A stretch of DNA of 64,000 nt from Acanthosepion lycidas (GCA_963932145.1 OZ010577.1:17523089-17587088), one strand, 5' to 3'. Positions 11,225-23,760 are shown, counted from the first letter of the stretch. Made by a program: numbers and translations. Notes: generated by a model from the letters alone, not told the origin.

Positions 11225-11889
11225 CCATACTTAATATCTCGCCTGCCTTTTGGCTAGAACCGCTACGGTATTTTACTGGTACCTTTAACAAAATTCGATC
11301 TCGGCAAATGAATTTTAAATGTTGATTTTCAAAAGTGGTTAACTTACCCCACTAGCAAAATTTGCATCAGCATTCGTACTCCCACAGCCGCTATTTGACA
11401 TTATGTTGTTCTACACTATGCTTCGATATTAGGTATGTATTGTAAAGATTTTACTATTGATATAATATGAACTCCATTATCTGTATTTATCTGTTTATTT
11501 GTCTCTCTTTTTTTAATTATTGACAGAGAATTCGCAACTAATTGTATATTTCTAACACCTCTTCGCCTTTCATGAAACATGTAAAGATCATTTACAGTCC
11601 ATCGTCATAAAGCGGTTTTGTCGGAAAGTGACTGAATCCACTTTCGACATTTGACAAAGATGAGGATGATGTTCTTATATTCACTGCAACAGCAAGCACA
11701 ACAATAACAACAAAATCCTTCCAATTTATAGCAACATCAAAGTCATTCCTTGCGGAACTTTTCGCCTGATTTTGGGAACTTTCCAAGAAATAAGTCCATT
11801 CCGGTTTGGATTCTACAGCACGATCGATAATTCACACAGACATGGACGCTAACAGAATTAAATAGCATTTATTTCTTCCAATATTTCAA

Positions 11890-12184
11890 ATCCTATCTCC
11901 GTTTCCCTCTCTTGGTACATCGGGGTCTCTTTCTCACTCTCTCACTCTCTCAGACTCACTCTTTCTCTTTCCCTATTTTTGTATTTCTCTTTTCCACTCC
12001 GTTCCTTTTTTTCTGTTTCTTCTTATCACCACCATATTGGCTTAATTATACTTTGCCTTTCTTTTCTTTTTTTAATCTTCCCGTTTCAAAGCTTCTATTT
12101 CTTTCGAGTTTATCTTCTCCCCATCCCCCGGCCTTTCTTTCTCTCGACCCTTAATTTTGCTCTTTCTTTGGTCCTAGAATCTTT

Positions 12185-12235
<51 letters not shown>

Positions 12236-12960
12236 ACACACAGTCTCCCTTCTTTATCTATTTCTTTTTTTTATAATCATTTATTCTTTCTACAGTCTCT
12301 TCTTTCTTTTTTCTTTCTTTCTTTGTACAAGCAATTCTTTATTTCTGCGATACCGTTTTTCTTTATTTTTACAATCACTTCTATTTTTCTTCATTATTTC
12401 TATTTTCTTTTTCATTTTCCTGTCGTCAATCTCTATTTCTTTCTTTCTTTATTTTTCTTTCTTTCATTTTTTTCTTTCTATCGACCTTTTTCTTCATTTA
12501 TTTTATCTCTTTCATTTCTTTCATCGTTTCTTGTCTCCTGTTACCATGTCTTTCTATTCTTTCTTTCTTTCTATTCTTTCTTTCTATTCTTTCTTTCTTT
12601 CTTTCTATTCGATCTTTTTCTTTGTTCCTCCTTTTCTTTTATTCTTTCCTTATTTCCTGGTCATGTCTTTCATTTATTTGTACATTTTCCTTCCTTTTCT
12701 TCATTTTTTCCTTCATCCATTTTTCTACCCAGTCTACATTGATTTATCGTTCATTTTCCTTCGTTAGCTATTTTCTTTATATTCTTCGTTTCTTATTTCT
12801 TTTTCTTTTTTTGTTCTATTATTCTTTAGTCTTACATTTGTTCTTTGCCACTTTCGTTTTTCATTAACTTCATTATTTTACATCTGTCATTTCTGTAAAT
12901 CCTATTTCTCCCCTCCTCTATTTCCTTCTTTCTTTTACACACACTTCCCTTTCGACTCGC
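11890..12960 (+). repeat. One-kilobase polypyrimidine tract, CTTT-rich
   Basis: The plus strand is overwhelmingly C and T over about 1 kb, with a perfect CTTT run near 12183-12235 and many shorter TTTCTTTC patches. Long open frames of Phe, Ser and Leu here are composition artefacts. Mirror-symmetric purine/pyrimidine DNA of this kind can form triplex structures. Confidence 0.9.
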
Positions 12961-13420
12961 TTTCCTCTATTAATATATACACAGGTCTCTCTCCACAACA
13001 CATTCTTGCCAGGAAACAACCACGACATTATTTTTATCACTCATCAATATTCCGTGCTTTTCGCAGATAAAACTGTTCAGACGGCAAGTCACATTCGCTT
13101 CTAAATAAGTCTGTCGGCACCAAAACTCTTCCAAGAATCATTTTTTTATTGTATAAATTCGAGTTTCTCGAACGGTAATACGTCTATCCGACGGTAAAGA
13201 CAGTGTTGCACCGTGCATAAATTAGGACCACTTTGGTGGTTAATTTTTGATTTTGTAGAGGTTCATACCTAAAATAAAAGCAAGGTTGTAGAAACGCTGA
13301 TCCTCAAAACAAAAGATTCTTCCATCTTGGAAAAAGAGTACATCGCAACATTCCTACTCCAATCTTTCCTCGTTTAGTCAGACAAAGCTAACATTAATAT
13401 CTATACTCGTTCAGATGTCT
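12935..13420. repeat. Duplicated block P, copy 1
   Basis: Collinear and same orientation as 17740-18200. Shared anchors are CTTTCCTCTATTAATA, ACACAGGTCTCTC, CATCAATATTCCGTG, CACATTCGCTTCTAAAT, GGACCACTTTGGTGGTTAA-like and AATAAAAGCAAGG. No coding frame in either copy. Confidence 0.75.
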
Positions 13421-13789
13421 TCGAAAGTCATATCTGCTCAGTTTTGTATCAGAACCGTAAACAAAGCAATTTTTAAAGAATGGATTATATTTATTAATCT
13501 GGCTTATTTTTATTCCTCCATACGTTATTTCTCTAGTGCACACTCATATTGCAGTAGACAAGCCATTTATTTAAACAGTATTGTATTTCGTCTAACGGCC
13601 TGAACCATCATATTAAATAAAATATCCAGCCGGAAGTCGCATTAATATCTATCTCTTCCTTCATGTTTCCATCTTCTTGACGATTTCTCTATTGTGGAAC
13701 AGGTATTATACGGCTCGGTATTATGCGTGATACACACTTAGGCAATCATGTATCTTTCGATATATGAATGACGAGGCAGATTTTTTCTT

Positions 13790-13995
13790 TCTGCAGTAGA
13801 CAGGTTGCCATCCAAGCTATAGAACCCGGTCTGTTCTGCTATTTACCCATAGCTAGGCGGAGAAGAGGATTCATATCTTCCCCAAGGGTATTAAGCACGT
13901 AAGTGAATGTAATGGATCTGACTGGAATTCGAACTCAGCTTTCCGAATTCTCAATCTGAACCTCTATCATTGCTCCACAGGTGGATAGCGGCGCG
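13790..13995 (-). repeat. SINE group D, with tRNA-like head
   Basis: Minus strand begins near 13995 with the tRNA-like segment GCGCCGCTATCCACCTG in reverse. It contains the B-box-like AGTTCGAATTCCAGTC and continues with TTACATTCACTTACGTG and the CCTTGGGGAAG segment. Collinear with the 46019-46293 plus-strand copy. The 3' half is missing. Confidence 0.7.
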
Positions 13996-14373
13996 GATAA
14001 CTTATAACTTTTATTCAAATCGCAACATTTGCATTGAACAAATTGATTCCAAGAGTGGTAGAATTTCATTGCTAATTTTTGTTTTTATATCAGAGTGACA
14101 AGCGTAGGCAAGAATGGCACGGCACCTGACACGGGATAAGCGTGTTCTGCTAGAATCCCGTTACGAATGTGACAGTCCGTGTTACAAATGCAGACATGGT
14201 GCGCAATGTTGATGGATATCGAGCTTCAGTAGATGCCAATACGATTAAAAATTCGGAGCCGATGAGTACGGGATCTGTTGTAGATACACTTAGAAGTGGC
14301 CGCCTTTAAGCGTCCAGGTTGGTAGAAAATTTGCAAAAAGTAAACTTTTTAACTCTGTATTGTACTTCTACCA

Positions 14374-14376
<3 letters not shown>

Positions 14377-14421
<45 letters not shown>

Positions 14422-14452
14422 ATATATCTATCTATCTCTCTATATATATATA
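14377..14452. repeat. (CT)n, (CTAT)n and (TA)n microsatellite
   Basis: CT run followed by CTAT repeats and a short TA run. Confidence 0.95.
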
Positions 14453-15270
14453 GGATGTCTATGTGTTTGTCTGTGTGATACTTTTTCACTCGGGATCCAT
14501 CCAACTGATTTTGACCAAACTTGGCCAGACATTGTACAATGTAAGAGATAGGTTCTTAGCTTAAAAAACGATAATTTTAAAAAAATCAATAATCGATAAA
14601 GCCGATCAAAAATCGACAAATTCAACTTTTTTCCTCCGATTTCGTTTGAACTGGGTATGTAGGTTACTTACATGAAGACGAGCTCAACTATACCTCATTT
14701 TTATTTCTATGCCATAGAGTTTAGCGAAAAACCGCGAAAACCGAAAAATCGATTTCAACACAAATCGATATCAACACAAATTTTAAACTAGAAATTCCCT
14801 CAAAATTTGAATCAATCAAATACAAAATTCACTCAATTGTAGTCAACAATAAGTTCATTGTTTAACAGTCATTTAACTTGATAATTGAGGTCCCATATAG
14901 TGAAAACCCGCGTAAATAGCTAAAAATGGCCTTATCAATTGCTTTATAAATGTATCCTCTTTTACTTCCCTGGTAGCACATTGACAAATTGAATTTCAAA
15001 AACTCCAAAATAATTGTGCTCTGAAGTGGGTCTTCATGTTGCCTGTTTTACCCCTTCATGTCCTCGGCTAAATTTGATTTAATAAATACAGACTACTTGT
15101 GTTATATCAGTAACTGCATTAATTCAAAATGTTAGTAATGAATGTACTTTAAAGTAATTGAAGAAGATAGACTCTGTTACATGTAAACATGATGCTGTTT
15201 TTGCTCCATTTTAATTGAACCCTTTTTCTGATCAACCATATGGGTATGGCTGCTAATTCGAAATAAAGCA
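14453..15270. repeat. Unclassified dispersed-element-like sequence
   Basis: Starts right after the TA run with GGATGTCTATGTGTTTGTCT and a CACTCGGGATCCATCCAACTG block, a style of terminal sequence seen in many invertebrate dispersed repeats. It contains ATCGAT-rich stretches. With the degraded protein fragment that follows on the minus strand, it may be one large decayed element. I could not locate the opposite terminus. Confidence 0.35.
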
Positions 15271-15274
15271 TGTT

Positions 15275-15920
15275 TTATGACAATCGACCAATAATAATGT
15301 GTAAAACGATTTTTGTCCTTGGGTAGCAACTGTTACTTTTTATTTGAGTAGGCTTTGAAAGCATGAAAATGGCCAACATTTCCTTCAAATTTAGCTTTTG
15401 TGACCAGGATGATGATATTTCTGAAATTAACTTATTCCCACTGAGAGAATTTGCGAACATGAGCATTATCGTTCTCTCAAATTAGCAACAAAACGACATA
15501 TGATTTGAAAGTAGCATTTATTTATTCTAGGCTTACATAAGCGTAAATCGCAAACAATTTAGAAATGTTTTCTTGCGATTTACGCTTATGTTGTAAATTA
15601 CTTTCCGAATCAGCCTCCAAATATCGACCTCTCCATCATGTTTTCGTTATACGATCCTTGATAGAGGTGTTCAGAGTTCAGTATATCCTGATTGAAACGC
15701 TTGCCTTGCTCCACTGAGTAGGTTCCCATGTTCCTGAATTTTTCAAGATATGGACTTTAAGGAAGATTTTGCAGTCTATTTTGCCGTAGTTCTTCACTAA
15801 GGGTCTCAACAAGCTCGACAAAGTTTTCGACCTGTGATCCCACAGGAAACCCCAAACTACAGCGATAAAGCTGTTTCATGATGCTTTCTCCGTCCTAATA
15901 AGCTTCCATCCTATAAAAGA
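15275..15920 (-). pseudogene. Decayed C-terminus of an invertebrate repeat-associated protein
   Basis: Minus strand reads LEKFRNMGTYSVEQGKRFNQ, DILNSEHLYQGSYNENMMER, then IWRLIRK and HKRKSQENIF. This matches a protein family common in invertebrate genomes with the pattern G-x-x-S-x-E-x-G-x-R-F-x-Q-D-I, Y-Q-G-x-x, M-x-x-Y-x-W. Its function is unknown to me and it is usually multi-copy. The frame is broken and upstream parts are only faintly readable (ETLSEELRQ near 15800). Confidence 0.5.
15535..15591. repeat. Perfect 19-bp inverted repeat
   Basis: ACATAAGCGTAAATCGCAA at 15535-15553 is exactly repeated in reverse complement at 15573-15591 with a 19-base loop. The right arm overlaps the C-terminal codons of the decayed protein at 15275-15920, so the left arm looks like a local inverted duplication of coding sequence. 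Confidence 0.9.
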
Positions 15921-16474
15921 GCGAGATAATAATTTTAAACGCTAATTAATGTCAAAAATGCCACAAAAATACGGAATCTTGAATACTGAACATCGATAAT
16001 ATTCCCTATTTTTATGGCTTTATTTACGGTAATCCAGTGTAGTAAGCATTCATGTTATTGTGAACAACAATGCGCGATTGTTGAAACATAATTAATACAT
16101 TTTTCAATGACGCTGGCTTAAAAAAAATGATATTTAAAAATAATTAAATTAAAAAAATCCAAAACATTTACAAATAAAATTTCACTATCCAAACAAGCAA
16201 AACTTTCCAGAATTTACAAGAATTTCACCTCTAACGTCGCAATACGAGTGGCCCCGACCGCTCCCTTCGATCATTGTCTCGCCGTAGACGGAGATCGACA
16301 GACGCAGACGAGGCCCTTTTTCATCATTCCATGCTTATCGTATGCAAGATTGAACAGCCTTGAACGAGCCAAACTTTTTATGTTACCTTCTAGAATTTAC
16401 AAGAGAATATTTTTATACGCAAAATAGATTTTCATCATAACTAGGAATTTCTTACTATTGTTCACCCAATAAAA

Positions 16475-16700
16475 GACCCAAGAGCCACTCAAGATAGGCT
16501 TACTAAAGGAGGTTGTTATAAGAGCTTACAATGAGGGAGCAAGTAGTTCATATTATGAGGATACGCAGGATAGATAATTTTACATGGAAATAGTATGAGA
16601 AATGTTTGGTCGCGTTGCAAATAAAGGTTGCATAACTGTGTGGAAAATGCGCGTGTGCGGAAGCAACAGTTCTGGTTAACAAGCTGCTTGATTGGAAATT
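16475..16700 (-). repeat. LINE 3'-end fragment, group C
   Basis: Shares AAGAGCCACTCAAGAT, TTATGAGGATACGCAGGATA and neighbouring blocks with the starts of the window and of 59573-60135. Tail only, no frame. Confidence 0.5.
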
Positions 16701-16749
16701 TCTTCTTATCAATGAAGTATAAGAGAATGGGAATGAATTGATTCATTGC

Positions 16750-17310
16750 CCCTAACTTGGTGGGTCCTTGTTGTGAAGGTTCTGGACTGGTGGGTTCATC
16801 GAATGACTTTCATCCAAACATCTGCTTTGAAAATACCGATAGAACAATGAGAGGCAATCAAAAGTTTCGTCCGTGGGAAAGTGATTGTAGGGTGGGAAAC
16901 AATTTATCCCCCACAATGTTAACGGATCATTGAACTGTATGACCTCATGCCCATGAACTTGTCTGACTTTTTCATTAACCTGATGAATATTCATGAGCAA
17001 TTCTACACCTAAAAATTTTGGAAAACCAATAACATATTTCCTCTTATAAATAAATACTTGTCACAAAATAAAATCTTTCCATTTGCATTGATAAAGTCCT
17101 TCAAAGAACGGAGAGATAAGTATAAGTTTTTCTTTTGTCTTTATCAACATTTATTTTTCAATACAATCTTTTTTTCTTGTCAATGCACATAATTAAATAG
17201 TAAATACTAATCAGATAGACCAAAGATTAGACACTGAACATTTCCCAATAAAAATTCAAATAAATACATTGATTGACTTGAGTAAACTGTTATTTTGAAT
17301 GTAAATAAAT
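16750..17310. other. No recognisable feature
   Basis: AT-rich. An open frame at 16752-17000 (minus) shows no domain. Confidence 0.5.
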
Positions 17311-17319
17311 TCTAAACCA

Positions 17320-17480
17320 GATTGATACCGTGTGGATAGAATGTTCGCCATTAGACCCAGTTTCGAATCTCACCATAATCGATTTGAAAAGGGATTGATT
17401 TGATAGAATCCTGGGGAGACGATCCCAGTGTACAGTACTATTAGGAAATTCTGAAAGTTATGCTAGGCTTTCTGGATGAA
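17320..17480 (+). repeat. Possible tRNA-derived SINE
   Basis: ACCGTGTGGATAGAATG resembles an A box and CAGTTTCGAATCTCAC a B box, about 30 bases apart, followed by CTGGGGAGACGATCCCAG. Single copy in the window, so the boundaries are uncertain. Confidence 0.4.
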
Positions 17481-17739
17481 AATGGTCAGACAAAATTTTT
17501 GGGAGACTTCGATGGTTGTGCTAGCACGAAGTCACAAGTCATCGTGACCGAGGATTTGAATGTGCTAGCCTTGTTCCACAAATGATCAGGCCAGATTACA
17601 CGGTGTATTTTTGCATTTTAAACCACAGGTCAACACTGTGGTTTGGCACAGGAAGACAAATACTTCTGAACAAGGATTACTTTTCCCGCCAAGAAGATAT
17701 AGTCTCCTGAGATTCAGAAATATCTATTACTCACGAATT

Positions 17740-18200
17740 AATCTTTTTTCTCTGCCACGCTCTTTCCTTTCGATTCTCTTTCCTCTATTAATACATACAC
17801 AGGTCTCTCCCCAACACATTCTATCCAAACTAAAACCCACTCATCAATATTCCGTGGTTTTCGCAAATAATTCTGTTCAAACAGAAAATCACATTCGCTT
17901 CTAAATCGGTCGGCAGCAAAACTTTATTAAGAATCCTTTTTTATCGTATAGATGCCAGTTTCCCGAATGGCAATACTTCTAATATATGACAGAAAGAGAG
18001 TATTGGATCACTCACAAATTGGGGCCACTTTAGAGGTTAATTCTTTATTTTGTACCGGTGCTAGAAGTCAGAGTATAAACACCAAATAAAAGCAAGGATC
18101 CTAAAAACAATAAACACTTCTGTATTAAAAAAAGATTACAAAACTACCCCGCTTTTCCTCGTTTGATTGCAGAAAGCTAATACCAGTCTCTATCTTTGGA
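17740..18200. repeat. Duplicated block P, copy 2
   Basis: Direct repeat of 12935-13420, 4.8 kb downstream and clearly diverged with several small gaps. It ends with a shared TTTTCCTCGTTTG-like block. Confidence 0.75.
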
Positions 18201-18359
18201 AACAGCACCTCTGCCGTGTTATTCTCTATCCCTTTGTCGACTTCTCTATTATTATACGGTCTCATCTTGCAGTGTAAACGATGGAGAGACTCTATGGATG
18301 TTGCAAAAGGATAAATGTTTCTGAACAAGGATTACCTTGCCCTCGTCGTAGACTCCATA

Positions 18360-21050
18360 ATCTCCTAAGACTGACATGTGCCTATCACTCATGAATTAAC
18401 CAACGAAATTGTTAATATCTCAGAATTGTTTTCACCTTTTATTAAAGCAACACAGCATTTGGAAAATGAAAGAATCAGACAAAATGTTTCTTAATTCCAG
18501 AGAACAAGTGGAATATCGGTAATTTAATCTAAGAATCTGAAGCAAAGGGCAAACTGTAACTATACACTTCTGCATCAATCTAGCCATTCTTTAATCAAAT
18601 AAATTAATTCAAAATATTTTCTTCAATCGTTTAGAAGAGAATATTTTAAAATGTTAATCCATTTTTCAATGAAAGATTTTCTGTCAGTTTCAAGCATGCG
18701 TAATTCTCAACGAATAAAACCTTGATGACACTCTCGCAAAATCTTTCGAACGAAAGATAGAAAAAAAGAACTGTGTCGCCGCAACATCATACTGATATGC
18801 GCGTATTTCGTTTGCACACGGCTTTCTTCTTTGAGATCAATATTTTGAGATTGTGTGACATAGATCCCCGCAGGTAAAAAGTTCAACGTTGGAAGATCAA
18901 ACACTCGAACAGGTAAAGAGCGATAATAAATTATCTTTACGTGGGAATTGAATGAAGCCAATCCGATTGTAAGCTCTACAGTTAAATTCATAAATCCTTT
19001 CTAAAATACGCTGACCGCTCAAAGAGGCGACATTTTGCTTTTTGCTTCGGAATCATTGTTACAATTGTTTTTTTAAATGGATTTATAGAAGCGTAGATAA
19101 CCGATAACACAGGCCTACAAAATTTTATATTGAAACTGCGCATGAGATATTCTGCCTAATTTTGAACAATTCTGGATATGCTGAATCCAAAAATAACATC
19201 TATTTCCCACCATTAATTTTAGTTTGTCTGCTCCAAAATACCATATCGTACGTAACGAATTTATATAATAAATACTTTATAACAGGAGACAGCTATGATA
19301 GAAAGATTAATTCTTCTTTATTTCCCCCATTATGGGCATTATCATATCCGTGATATAATAACACCGCAGTTCTCGGATGGGACGGAATGACCGAAAGGAA
19401 AAGGAATGACAAACAAAATTTGTCTTCAGAGAGACTTTTATACTACCAAGACATACACAGATATTTTATACTACTAAGATATTCTGGATTTATCCACTAT
19501 GTCCCAAATATATTCCACGAAGAGGGAACGGCGAGTCTTGGATTTTCACAAAATTGAGAAGTTTCTATCTATATCAGGGGAACGTACATTCCAAAAAGTA
19601 AACGCTATCATAGACTTGTAAGCAGTGGCATTTGCTGGAGGCGGCAGAATTATCTCCATCCCAGGACCAGGTTAAAGAAAGGAACCGCCCTTTTTTGCTT
19701 CTGTAAACCAACTGATTGACTGTCTACTCTTGTCACTGTATGAAGTAAGGTCACTAAGCGACTGTCACGTGACACTCGTGACTATCTCAACGAAAGAGAG
19801 ACAATCGCCTTTTGTATCCCGACAACTTGATGCAGTCTAGGTTAAGTGATTATATTCAAGGACTTTATATTTTCCCCCATTCATAACTGAGAACGATATA
19901 GTTATATTGTTGTCATTTCGTGATCATCTGAAATAAAAAAAAATCTAATTCCCATGATTCCATAGAAAAAAAAGGAAATCGTCCTACTAATGAGAAATTT
20001 AAAGACTTCCTCATTTTCAGTCGGTTTCTTGGAAGGTGAGTGCGTGCAATTGAGTAGCTCCAGAAATGATTCTCACAGATAAGTCAACTTAGCCAAATAT
20101 CACTTTCTTTTATTAAATATAGCCATTACTGATAGACTTCCAAAAACTCTATTCATTCATTCAACAAGAACACAAACTAGAAATGCTTTACTAATAATTA
20201 CATTACAAGACTTTTCTCACTCCACCGAACTTGTACAACAGAATCTTTCGGCTAATAAATCCTTCTGATCATTTATTATAAATGTCTCACCGTGTTGTTG
20301 TGATGAATATACGGTTGTCTTTTACTAACCAAAAAAACGGGAGCCAAGCAACATTGTCATTATCATTCATTATCACAATGTATCAGATGTTTGAGAAATC
20401 AAGAATTCAATAATATCTATGGATATTTGTGGGAGGAATTCAGAATTCATTTGAACATTATAGGAACTCTGGCTATAAATAACTAATTTAAAAAATACTC
20501 ATGCAAAATATGGCAATCAATAAAAATGAACTTGATTTTCTTTTATACAACCTCCCGTAAATTACCTAAGAAAAATATATGTTAACCAGTGTTATAGAAC
20601 AGAACCGTAGCTAATAATAATAATAGTGTTACGTCATTTTGAAGTTTCTTAGATTAAATATTTCCAATATTCCATCTATACCGCCCCAAAATATATGAAC
20701 ATGTTCGAACAGCTCGCCATTGTTTCCATAATGATGGAAGGGAGATAACCCAATTACAATTCACGGGACATAATTCTAATATAGCAAACTATTACGAAAA
20801 TTACAGAAAAAAAAATCCCTTTGGCATATCATATAATAAGGGTAATAGTTTTACTCCATCTTAGTAGTACTATTTTTGTTTTTGTTTATTTTGCTCGATT
20901 CGAAGCTAGGAATCGGTTATAAAAATACAAGAAAAATAAAATAGAATAAAACTAATAACAAAATCATAATAACGAACGTCTTTAATCTAAAAAAAAGTAG
21001 CATAAAAGTGGTTTGTTTTGACATCCTGGCCGAATATTAAGATCTAGAAT
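18360..21050. other. Quiet AT-rich interval
   Basis: No microsatellite above about 20 bases, no transposon terminus and no plausible exon seen. Repeat-unit fragments matching the 80-90-bp family occur at 20930-21010. This is the longest stretch without simple repeats in the window. Confidence 0.5.
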
Positions 21051-21124
21051 TTAAGCTAAATATAGACTGTTAAGTTTTCTTGCATTATAACTGAGTAACG
21101 AAAATGAACTCCTTCCTCTTTTTT

Positions 21125-21375
21125 ATTTGCATTCACCCCAAGCAAGGCAGTAACGCCACTAAGACACAAGGAATTACTCTGTGTGGAAGTCTTAGAAAAC
21201 AGAGACATTACAATGAGCAAGAACAAAAGAAGTGTTATCAGGAGGACAATAGAGAGTAATTGATATTGCATTTAAATGTTTAAAGGTTAAAGTTGACTGG
21301 AGAGAAAGCAAGAAGTGCGAGAAAAGAAACTGTTAGCATAGAACTTACGGTTACATCTAGCCAACTTAAACTGTA
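21125..21375 (-). repeat. LINE 3'-end fragment, group A
   Basis: Minus-strand copy with AAGCAAGGCAGTAACGCCAC, GCGAGAAAAGAAACTGTTAG and GAACTTACGGTTACATCTAG, the group-A markers. It abuts a Tc1-like transposase fragment on the opposite strand. Confidence 0.65.
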
Positions 21376-21590
21376 AATTGATGAGACCTCTCGCACGAAC
21401 ACATTGGCAAGCTTTACCAGTGAGAAAGTCAAAGTACTATCCACTGGCTTGGAAACTCCTGATTTAAATCCTATCGAGAATCTGTGGTAAATCTGCAAAG
21501 AAAGAACTTCGTGGAATGAACGTACGAAGTACTGACATATTAACGGTGTCATGTTTCATTGGAAAAATTCGAATAAAAGTAAATAATAAC
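21376..21590 (+). mobile_element. Tc1-like transposase C-terminal fragment
   Basis: Plus strand encodes LASFTSEKVKVLSTGLETP followed by DLNPIENLW, the hallmark of the third catalytic block of Tc1-type DDE transposases (the E in PIENLW). A stop follows and the text KKELRGMN continues in another frame. No terminal repeats remain. Transposases of this class cut and paste DNA at TA sites. This copy is dead. Confidence 0.75.
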
Positions 21591-22446
21591 GGAATTCTTC
21601 GTTTTGTTTCAATTAATTTGCACAAGATTGTAGATTATCATGGCCCTCCACCTCTTCCTGTCTAATTAATTTGCACAAGGATGTATGTATGCATTTAATG
21701 TTTGGTATCAGTAATTATCCCAACAATCTTCAGCGTTCACATTGAGTGTAAAGTTGATTTTCTAAAAATAAGTGAAAAAAAAACCCAACCTTCCTTCGTT
21801 TCCATTTGTCTTTTACCAAATAATTTATAATTTCTACTGATCTCTTTCTGTGAAATGCTGTTTTAGATTACCCCAGCCCTAAGAAGATGTTTATAGTGAG
21901 TAAGACGGCACCTAGTACGATTGCTGGCATATAAATTTGCGTTACTGTTCGGCCAATCCCAGGCAAACAGAATTAAAGTGCTACAGACTATCTTTGTAAT
22001 TTACGAGAGGATATTTTAAAGTGTTTCTGCCGACCACGCAAGATATTGACAAATGATTCTTCCATCAATCAATTCTCTTTAAATGTGGCTAACTTGATTT
22101 GAATTAATTAAATCTTTTTGCGGCCAACAATTATTATAATCTTACAACTTGCTTTTATTCCTTCAGTTTCTAACTCATAACCACTACGAAGATGAATCAT
22201 GTCAGTCAAAACTGACAATGGATATATCTACTTGGCAATGTTATTGTTAAAGCGAGTAATAATGAGCATAATACATACACTTTCAACTAATGCGGTAACG
22301 ATATCAAAACGATATCAACATATGCACTGTTGAATCAAGATGGGGAGGGAGGACGCTGGAAAGGTCTGAATTTGTTCCACTTTGCAAACAATGAGCAAAT
22401 CTCAGATTACTTCTTAGACGAAACGAAATCTTTTCGGCAATCTTTG

Positions 22447-22560
<114 letters not shown>

Positions 22561-23190
22561 AGAACTAATCACGAAATATAGACATGGAAATAAATTCCAA
22601 ATTATATAAGAATACATATGTATATATATGTGGGTGTATGTATATGTATACTGGCATATATGTATGGGCATGTAAATGTACATATATGTATGTATGAAGA
22701 TATGTACGCATGTAAGTGTGTTGGACAGCATGATTTAATCCGTTGGGCGCTCTGGTATTGGCCACAATATATAAATCTCTAACTCAACTAATTTACATTA
22801 ATCTTAACGGGCTTAATACCTCATCGATTATTAATAATACTGGACACCTGTAGTACAAAACTATTTACTGTAAATCCCAGAAAAAAACACATTCAGGGCT
22901 TTTATAAGTGACGCCACATAGTAGGAACTGATATTAAACTACAAACAACGAAAAGTCCTGACCGTAAATAAACTCCAACCCCAGACCGCTTCCCGCGGGA
23001 TAAGATACTTTACGCCCCCACCAATCGCTAACACAAACCCATTCTCATTAACAAGGCGTCTACCAGACGATAACTAACATTGAAAATAAATTTAAAACAA
23101 TGCTTCGAAACAGAGACTTAGGGGCTGATGATAGCAGCGTACAGAATGACTTGAAATAGACTATCTTCTATGTTGAAGTATTTTTTGCTG

Positions 23191-23192
<2 letters not shown>

Positions 23193-23257
<65 letters not shown>
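23193..23257. repeat. (TA)n microsatellite
   Basis: TA run directly upstream of a LINE tail. Confidence 0.97.
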
Positions 23258-23260
<3 letters not shown>

Positions 23261-23435
23261 TCCATTCCCATTTGTGGAACTCTCTTGCGGCTTCTTGCTT
23301 TCCAACTAACCTTGATCTTCAAAATTGCAATGTCTATCGTTATCTACTGTTTTCTTGATTCAATTCTCTTTCTTTTTGTTATACTTCCACACCCCCGTTA
23401 CTTAGTCCCTTCACTGCCTTGCTTGGGGTAAAATG
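23258..23435 (+). repeat. LINE 3'-end fragment, group A
   Basis: Plus strand reads HSHLWNSLAASCFPTN then DLQNCNVYR, the LINE C-terminus (L-W-N-S-L-x-x-S-C-F-P). It ends at CTTGCTTGGGGTAAAATGA, which gives the clearest 3' terminus for the group. Only the last 60 codons remain. Confidence 0.75.
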
Positions 23436-23577
23436 ATTCAGTATTTCTTATTATACTGACCTTTATATTTGGCGGATACACGAAGGTAAATGTGTATTTG
23501 TGCAGTCTAACACACGACGTCTCAGACGGTGCTTTCTCTCTAAATGACAGAAGTTAGCTTAAACACTAAGTCGCTTT

Positions 23578-23688
23578 GTCGCTTAGGCCTACAGTGGTAT
23601 GGCACTAGCGTGGTATCAGAACGATCAGGGTTCGTTTCTCGGTAGTCGATGCGCACTATTGGTACGTCCAAAATTGGACGAAACGACC
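23578..23688 (+). repeat. Hammerhead-SINE, decayed copy
   Basis: tRNA-like head with GTGGTATGGCACTAGCG as A-box region and CAGGGTTCGTTTCTC as B box. Then come GGTAGTCGATGCGCACT and GTCCAAAATTGGACGAAACG. The order and text match the minus-strand copy at 44536-44665. Stem II and the GAAA box survive, but the CUGAUGA box is replaced by ATTGGTAC, so it should not cleave. It ends at a TA array. Confidence 0.7.
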
Positions 23689-23760
23689 TATATATATATA
23701 TATATATATATATATGGATAGATAGATAGAGAGGAGATAGAGGGAGAAAGAGAGAGAAAG
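23689..23760. repeat. (TA)n, (GATA)n and GA-rich microsatellite
   Basis: TA run, GATA repeats, then purine-rich GAGA. Confidence 0.95.

Noticed and set aside
11979-12767. 262-codon open frame, the longest in the window
   Set aside because: It is almost entirely Phe, Ser and Leu from a polypyrimidine tract that lacks stop codons by composition. No domain or splice context.
18707-18991. 94-codon minus-strand frame
   Set aside because: No motif, no splice signals, and typical chance length for this composition.
23249-23431. Membrane-protein-like frame
   Set aside because: A neighbouring frame reads the LINE C-terminus, which explains the sequence better.
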